A stretch of 64,000 bases of DNA from positions 2,174,501 through 2,238,500 of the forward strand of contig JAFBJZ010000888.1 of NCBI GenBank assembly GCA_016785225.1, given 5' to 3'. Under the pieces are notes generated by a model, which did no database searches, was not told the DNA's origin, and saw only the letters and a list, made by a program, of their open reading frames with translations. Of the stretch, positions 63,531-64,000 are shown piece by piece; the stretch's first letter is position 1, and each line of letters begins with the position of its first letter. The translations under genes were made by a program, and so were the position numbers. Source of the DNA: Psettodes erumei. Its lineage: Eukaryota; Chordata; Actinopteri; Pleuronectiformes; Psettodidae.

Positions 63531-64000
63531 ATATATTTGAATTCCTTGGAAGTTGTAGAGGTTTTCTCCTTACAGCAAATGTGTGTTATGGTGTTATATT
63601 GCATTTGGCGTGGCAGCTGTACATTCTGGGAAACATCCTGGCTGTCATTGCTACTTGAACTGGTACAACAGTGAAACTCAATGCAGCTCCTCATACAGAG
63701 CTCCCTGCTTTCTCTGTGACTCCTGTCCTATTCAGGATAAATGTCCATTAAAAGCACATGCGACAGAACACATATGGAGTGATCAAGTCTACCAATACAG
63801 TATGAATTTTCAAATTGGATTTTCCAGGCCCATACCTTTGCTAATGTGTTTGATATTATTTTCAGATTAAGCGAGACAGCGATGTGTGAGATTACAACGT
63901 GGCCACTGTAGAAAGAAAGAGATCCTTTTGGGAGAGGTCAAGCCATAAAGCTTGTCTCATCTCTGAGAGGAAATGAGGCATTAGATTGAGTTCCCATTTT

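Noticed and set aside
1..64000. CRISPR array, tRNA/rRNA genes, bacterial operons or viral genes
   Set aside because: None seen. The regular repeats are microsatellites, and all genes are spliced vertebrate genes.

Overview
The window is nuclear DNA of a vertebrate, most likely a percomorph-type teleost fish. It has split genes with GT/AG introns, long non-coding stretches, many CA/GT microsatellites, and decayed fish-type retroelements. Nothing prokaryotic or viral is present. Almost all open reading frames longer than 60 codons are chance frames or shadows of exons. The real coding signal is three spliced genes, reconstructed here exon by exon from splice sites, reading phase and remembered family protein sequences. 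No alignment or database search was run.

Layout: (1) about 297-18609, minus strand: the 5' part of snap91 (AP180, clathrin assembly protein). Six coding exons give the N-terminal 219 residues of the ANTH lipid-binding domain, and the gene runs off the left edge. Its first intron is 13.9 kb and holds a LINE reverse-transcriptase relic, a Penelope-like GIY-YIG relic and other repeats. (2) 18610-19810: a short intergenic stretch with a GC-rich, CpG-rich snap91 promoter region. (3) 20120-41975, minus strand: a complete dop1a (dopey1) gene with 36 coding exons and a protein of about 2,476 residues. One missing base in exon 19 breaks the frame as the sequence stands. (4) About 43609-44490: a divergent promoter region, with a probable non-coding dop1a first exon on one side and ube3d on the other. 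(5) 44491-60949, plus strand: a complete ube3d gene (HECT-like E3 ubiquitin ligase) with 10 coding exons and 401 residues, including one probable GC-AG intron and a seven-codon last exon after a 7 kb intron. (6) 60950-64000: no gene recognised; copies of a dispersed fish repeat.

The head-to-head ube3d/dop1a pair matches the human 6q14 order as I recall it. Snap91 follows dop1a directly and in the same direction, whereas in human PGM3, RWDD2A, ME1 and PRSS35 lie between them and SNAP91 is inverted. The three proteins act in membrane traffic (SNAP91 in clathrin endocytosis, DOP1A on Golgi/endosome membranes with MON2) and in ubiquitylation (UBE3D). They share a neighbourhood, not an operon-like pathway. 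I found no previously undescribed system. The most useful observations are the dop1a frameshift, the dinucleotide repeats beside dop1a splice sites, the GC-AG intron, the rearranged synteny and the two retroelement relics.
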